Source of the DNA: Stenopsyche tienmushanensis
Lineage: Eukaryota; Arthropoda; Insecta; Trichoptera; Stenopsychidae
Length of the DNA stretch: 64,000 nt
Direction: 5' to 3'
Assembly (NCBI GenBank): GCA_008973525.1
Contig: WACJ01000258.1
Span: 248,001 to 312,000, forward strand
Part shown: positions 59,208 through 64,000 of the stretch, piece after piece
How the letters are laid out: every line of letters starts with the position of its first letter
Numbering within the stretch: the stretch's first letter is position 1
Program-made: the position numbers and the translations under genes
The notes under the pieces: generated by a model
The model's database searches: none
What the model saw: only the letters and a program-made list of their open reading frames with translations
Told to the model about the DNA's origin: nothing

Positions 59208-59504
59208 TTATAAAGACGTTCTGGCACTAAATAAAAATCTGGAATTCCTCTGAAGGCGCGGCGGAGCGGCGCTTTTATTCTTCATATCACGTAAAGATAC
59301 TTTCGAAGGATGGAAATGAGCTTCCATCGTCTGAGACGAGAGTATCGCTAATGAGCTGGTGGAGGAACGACGTGAGCTGTTGAAGTATTTGTGGCCTGAT
59401 GGAGTTTTTTTTCGGTTGACAGGTTTATGGTATCTCAGAACTGCCTGTAAATTTTGACGGCCTTTCTTTCTGTCCGCAATTGTTTGTCGAGCTGTTAAAT
59501 GGAT
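59208..59504 (-). CDS. Putative terminal coding exon, product unknown
   Basis: On the minus strand, a T/C-rich tract ending TGTTTGCAG (to 59505) resembles a 3' splice site. From 59504 a frame of 98 codons runs to a TAA at 59208-59210. The translation is rich in Ser, Arg and Lys (for example HKYFNSSRRSSTSSLAILSS and KNKSAAPPRLQRNSRFLF), uses GC-containing codons more than the chance frames around it, and has no transposon signature. No domain is recognised; it may be the disordered tail of a regulatory protein. The frame stays open upstream of the splice site for at least two codons (TTG CAG). Upstream exons were not found. Confidence 0.35.
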   Translation of the reverse strand: MHLTARQTIADRKKGRQNLQAVLRYHKPVNRKKTPSGHKYFNSSRRSSTSSLAILSSQTMEAHFHPSKVSLRDMKNKSAAPPRLQRNSRFLFSARTSL

Positions 59505-59510
59505 CTGCAA

Positions 59511-62240
59511 ACAGTTAACAGGGTCAAACTAATTATTTACGGAAATTAGCGCCCAGCCACAAAAGTCTGAATATGTATATAGTCTGCAAATGGTTCTAAA
59601 TACATTTTGAGTGAATGACTCATTTGAGACACGCATTTCGCATCTTCCGCCACTAAAAAAGATTGAACAAACTGATTCCGCGTGAGGGTTCAATTATAAC
59701 ATCCATGGCCATAGGACACACTAATTTCACCATAAATATTTGAGCCAGAGGTTTGTAGCCTGACCTAACAAAATGCTGCATCACCATATTTTTCCTATTT
59801 AAAAAAATATATACGATAGAAGAAATTTGCTACGGAGGGCTGCTGAGGGAATCTAAAAATATTGTATAGACATATTCCCTAATCCCATGTCAACTTGCGC
59901 ATTATCTGAGCTTTGTCGCTTGTCATACTATAACTTAACCCTTGATTTATCGTTTTGACCCTAAAGGTTCCGAATATTACTCTTTTTTTGTAGAGAATCG
60001 ATTTCAAAATTATTATGTTCGCCAACGTAAGTGTGTTTACTGATAGCGTGAAATGAAAGCACCCACATAAAAAATGACATAGAAAAATTCCAATATCCAC
60101 ACAAAATTTTCAAACTATTCATATTACATTCTACACAAAAAATTCCCTTAATGTCCATTGTGTCCATAAAAACGGACAAATTTATCAATAATTTAATATC
60201 ATATGTATCCTGATGAGTTATTTGTCGAAATTATAATCCAATCCTACTTATACAAAGTTTGCTTAGTACATATTAAGGCAAAATTGTATGTAAATATAAC
60301 AATAAATATGATTACTATAAAATAATAGAAGATGAAATGTTGACAAACAGCAGAAGAACTTATCGTCTGTGTTTTTCATGAGCATGCTTTTAATGTTAAT
60401 CTTGCTTGTTATATGAATATATATAAATATCATCTTTATTTAGATCATAAATCATTAATCCTAATCCAATCTAGTTTAGAGATTCAAACACGACGTTTTT
60501 CTCTAAATTAATTATTGCATGAATTAATTGCGCCAAAATATGCATTAAATGCCCACTGAAACCTATTTTCAAAGTGTTGAAGGATTCATTTCAGCTAAAA
60601 CACGCATAACTGATCGTAAAACCATCCTATTTTCAGGTGACTTCTCGTAAATGTTTTAGCTTTCCAATCGTCATAAAACAAGCCGAATCCCGCGAAATAT
60701 GTATTTATATGCTCTGAAATTTGTCTTACTAATGATAATGAAGACGTTTGTTCGTGCAGATAAAATCAGAGCTTTCTAAGAATTCCGAGATTAATGTATG
60801 CGATGACGATTGTCAAAACAGTAATGCAGACATTTTAAACACCTCCAAATATAATTTGGCGTCGTCTGCACAATAATGCTACTTCCATATATTAAAATTT
60901 TGAGCGATTTCAACTTGCATATTGTCTCTTTGGATCGTCCGTATGAATATTTTTACAGACACTTCCAGCATATTTACAAAACTTTTACAGCAGAACTCAC
61001 ATGCCCCGTGAATGACAATAAATAGTCAAAAAAGACAGCAGTAACATTTGAGCCCCTTTCGAAAATTTATCGTTACTTTGCGCATAAATCCCGTCGCTCC
61101 GTACGAATAAACACGTTTTTTAATATTTTTTGAACGTGTATCTGTTTGCAAAAAAAATTTAACGACCCCTCTCATAAATCTTCGCCCCCAAACGGGCGCA
61201 CAATATCAATATTTCGCTACAGTTTACATAATAAAGCTGCGCTATTAATCAATTATATTAATCAACGAGTAGGGGTTCATTAGCGGATTGGCTAATCCAT
61301 GCTGCTCAAATACTAAATCATAACGTGCGAATTAGCAAGATCGAGTACCACGTCAGGGGCACCTGAATGAGGTGACAAATTTGTGTGAATTCCGACATGT
61401 ATGCTTATTTTGCGACGATAATCTAACCAATCAGCGTGCAAATATCTTCATATGCGGAACTATGATGCGAAAATTTTATTTTAATTTTGATAAAGTAAGC
61501 TATCGATCAAAAAAACGTGACATCCTAAGCAGCAAATATATTTATATCAACGCATATAACACTCTTACCGCCGAACAAACTATGGTTGTATCAGATGTAA
61601 TCCATTGCCATAACTTATTTTTTCAAAAAATAATGGAATGGAATGAATTTGAATATTAAATCAGGATAAAACCTAAATCAAAACGATCCATCGATCGTAC
61701 TTAAAATTAATCTTTGGAAAAAATTAAGCTAAATAAATTCACTTGCAAAGTTATTATATCTGAATACGACCACACTTTTTAATAAATATTTAGTACATAA
61801 GGAAAACTGCTGTGCTAAAAGCTCTTAATTGCTACAGGAGTTGCTAGACGATAAAAATAAAGTAAAAGGCGGTTGACCCTAAATGCATTCATGATGAAGC
61901 ATTCGAAAGCATTTTAATTCTTACATAGTAAATTCAAACTTCTCGTTAATATTTATTTTAAACATTTATGCAATTATATTTTTCAAATACATACTTTTTA
62001 TCATCTAACATATGAATGTATTCTCAGGGCAATTGTTACTACTGATTTTAGTATACCTATGAATTCATATTTATGCTTTGATCCAAAAACACAACCCAAG
62101 CAGGTCTTTATTTTTTCATAGCTAGTCACTGATTTAGTCCATTGATAGGTTGTCCTTTCAATCAAATAAAAATGTTACGTTTATAAGCTGATGGACCAAA
62201 TTTAAAATAATTTTATCATAACTTAATCACATAAATAAAG
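59511..62240. other. Gene-free stretch
   Basis: If the exon at 59208-59504 is real, this would include intron sequence. The frame 61372-61659 (plus, 95 codons) starts at GTG and has no known domain. Nothing else is recognised. Confidence 0.45.
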
Positions 62241-62242
62241 TA

Positions 62243-62816
62243 TAATGGTGTCCCATAAGTTTCTTTCGTTTTCATATTAAGAAAATTTATTGAATAATAT
62301 ATGATCCATTCTGTTCTATTACCTTTCTCCATCTTTCCGGAAGCCTCATAATGCCTTCTTGCCAAAATTTCCCAGGTTTGTTGGCAAAATATTGATCAGG
62401 GTGATTCCAGTCCCACCAAATGCATAGCAAAACTTTTTTTGGATGAAAGCCAGGTTTAGCTACAGTTAAGGCTTCTGTACCCTTGATCCAAGACCGTTTA
62501 CGTTGGATATTTTCATAGAGTATCCAACTTTCATCTCCAGTGACAAGTCTCTTCAAAAAAGGTTGGCTATTATGTCGTTGGAGAAGAAGATCGCATGTTT
62601 AAATACGCTGAAGTTTATTTGAGTCAGTCAGTTCATGAGGAAGCCACACATCTGATCGATTGATATAGCCCAATTTTGTCAGATGATATTGGATGGATGT
62701 CCGTGGAATTTCTAACTTGTTAGCTATTTCGCGAACAGTATATCGCGCGTTTTCATCAACCATGGCTATGATTAGATCTGTGTACATTTGCGAAAGAAAC
62801 TTATGGGACAACCTAC
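62243..62816 (-). mobile_element. Mariner element, family A copy 2 (574 bp, deleted)
   Basis: Flanked by TA (62241-62242 and 62817-62818), with ends TAATGGTGTCCCATAAGTTT and, in reverse complement, GTAGGTTGTCCCATAAGTTT. It shares with the copy at 33176 the deletion next to the N-terminal-side terminal repeat, and has an additional deletion of the second and third catalytic Asp region. Confidence 0.9.
62287..62811 (-). pseudogene. Mariner transposase, family A copy 2 (core deleted)
   Basis: The first block has IIAMVDENARYTVREIANKL and VWLPHELTDSNKLQRI, followed by a TAA stop. The next block reads KRLVTGDESWILYENIQRKR (first catalytic Asp) and VLLCIWWDW, then jumps directly to DQYFANKPGKFWQEGIM and LPERWRKVIEQNGSYI, the mariner C-terminus. 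The junction lies near 62405. Copy 1 has Gln replaced by stop where this copy has QRI, and this copy has its stop two codons later, so the two were inactivated independently. Confidence 0.9.
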
Positions 62817-62818
62817 TA

Positions 62819-64000
62819 ATAGAAAAGTTCCAAAAAAATAATATTTTCGCTAGGAAATCTCCTATGGAAATCGCCTATCCGAAGATAGGTTATTCCGTTA
62901 TCGGAATAACGGATCTTTAAATATGTCTCGATGGGTAAATTTTATATTCTTCAACTCTAGCTGAAAAAATGATTTGTCTGACTTCTATAATGAGTGACTA
63001 ATGACCGCATCTACTTAAATAACCGTGACGATTGACTAGATTTGCGTTTAAGATGGCACTTTAGCCGACATTTCACGAGGTCCTCCAGACAGAAAAATAG
63101 CTTCATCGCTCGAGATTTGCCGACAGCATATTGCGTTTTTAATTTCCCCATATTGATAATATGGATACAATCGTCGTATTGAAGTGCAATTTCCTAAGGA
63201 TGTCCGCCAGTAATACAGTTGCATGTGCTCATGCAGGCCATAAATCAATCGCCGTGTGCGTATCCCTGCATAAATCCTTCAATATCACTACATAAATCCT
63301 AACACGTTTCAACCTAACGAACCATGCTAATTATCCGTGTCTGACATTTGTTTTCAATTATATGAAATCAACAGAGGAGTTTAGTGTCTGCTAATAGCTA
63401 ATGCTAACAAGACGAAATTGCAACAGCAACCAACGAGATTTCTCACGACGTTCCACTTGCTTAACATCTGCTTTTTTTTGTATAATCTCACTCCTAAGAT
63501 TCTCATTGAGTAAATTATGTAATATTTTACAATCACATCATTAATCTTTGATCAAAAATATCGTTGTACAATTCGGCGTATACATCTGATACATGGATTC
63601 AGTCAAAATGTGGGCTGAACACCCTAAACATAGATAAATATATCTTTGAATACGGATGACTTGTTAAATAAATGTCTCAATGTATTTAAGAACTCCCATA
63701 AACTGTTGACAAAAATACATCTCCCTCCCAATTTGTTATGCACTACAGAAGGATGTTCTTTAAATGGGGGCGGTTTGAATTAGTCATCCTTCAAATTGGA
63801 CTATTAATATAATTATACATTTTAAAGTTAAAGTTTTGTACGTATTTTTTGCACAGTAATCTTTGGAACGTATTCCGCGTGCAAAAAGATAATTGAATAT
63901 ATATATTAACGGGTAAATACGGCTAATTATTTTAGAGTGTATGTATGTAATTCTACTATTAAATCTTCATCGATAGAAGTCTTCTTCTAAAATTTAGAGA
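62819..64000. other. Gene-free stretch with paired hairpins
   Basis: Two adjacent small hairpins (62874-62909) lie 58 bases past the mariner. At 63848-63888 TTTTTTGCAC and GTGCAAAAAG flank a segment containing GGAACGTATTCCGCG, which resembles the outermost 50 bases of the pogo-like family but is diverged. No gene recognised. Confidence 0.4.
62874..62909. repeat. Two adjacent perfect hairpins
   Basis: CCTATC-CGAA-GATAGG at 62874-62889 is followed at once by TTATTCCG-TTAT-CGGAATAA at 62890-62909. Both have four-base loops. No flanking duplication is seen and their origin is unknown. Confidence 0.5.

Noticed and set aside
1..64000. CRISPR array, bacterial operon or phage content
   Set aside because: No spaced identical repeats with unique spacers, no dense coding and no ribosome-binding-site-led gene clusters; the transposon content is eukaryotic.

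Overview
This window looks like intergenic or intronic DNA from an AT-rich arthropod genome, probably an insect. The evidence is the strongly AT-rich background and a dense mix of DNA transposons typical of insects: mariner, pogo/Tigger-like, piggyBac, hAT, Helitron, Mutator-like and Harbinger-like elements, plus decayed non-LTR retrotransposons. There is no complete protein-coding host gene, rRNA, convincing tRNA, CRISPR array or bacterial-style operon. Most open frames are short, many start at TTG or GTG, and they behave like chance AT-rich frames. The exact host cannot be named from the sequence.

Layout. At 3.1-4.4 kb a hAT-like element carries a nested Helitron. At 8.3-9.0 kb lies a Helitron with several tandem 5' ends, and a related two-monomer fragment is at 19.5 kb. 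At 10.6-11.4 kb a truncated mariner, an unclassified repeat split by a 71-bp TTAA-flanked MITE, and a hAT end lie side by side. At 12.5-15.5 kb are a reverse-transcriptase relic, a pogo-like copy, a hAT piece and the 3' end of a LINE. Mutator-like transposase relics lie at 23.2-23.6 kb and, inside an element with terminal inverted repeats, at 57.0-58.4 kb. A pogo/Tigger-like non-autonomous family recurs at about 13.5, 17.9, 29.2, 37.9, 41.2, 49.2 and 52.6 kb. Mariner copies lie at 10.6, 25.4, 33.2-34.1, 40.0, 43.2, 45.5-46.7 and 62.2-62.8 kb. A piggyBac element with perfect 13-bp ends lies at 34.55-36.73 kb and holds a Harbinger-like MITE.

How the parts relate. All transposases seen are broken or internally deleted, so the copies can move only if an intact relative elsewhere supplies enzyme. 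Several nestings give a relative order of insertion: Helitron into hAT, MITE into mariner, MITE into repeat, Mutator-like element into hAT, Harbinger-like MITE into piggyBac. Several element families have lost the catalytic core while keeping both termini, and in two cases the flanking coding pieces stayed in one reading frame.

The best candidate for host coding sequence is a possible terminal exon on the minus strand at about 59.2-59.5 kb, with a plausible 3' splice site and an AATAAA signal just past the stop codon. Its product is not recognised.
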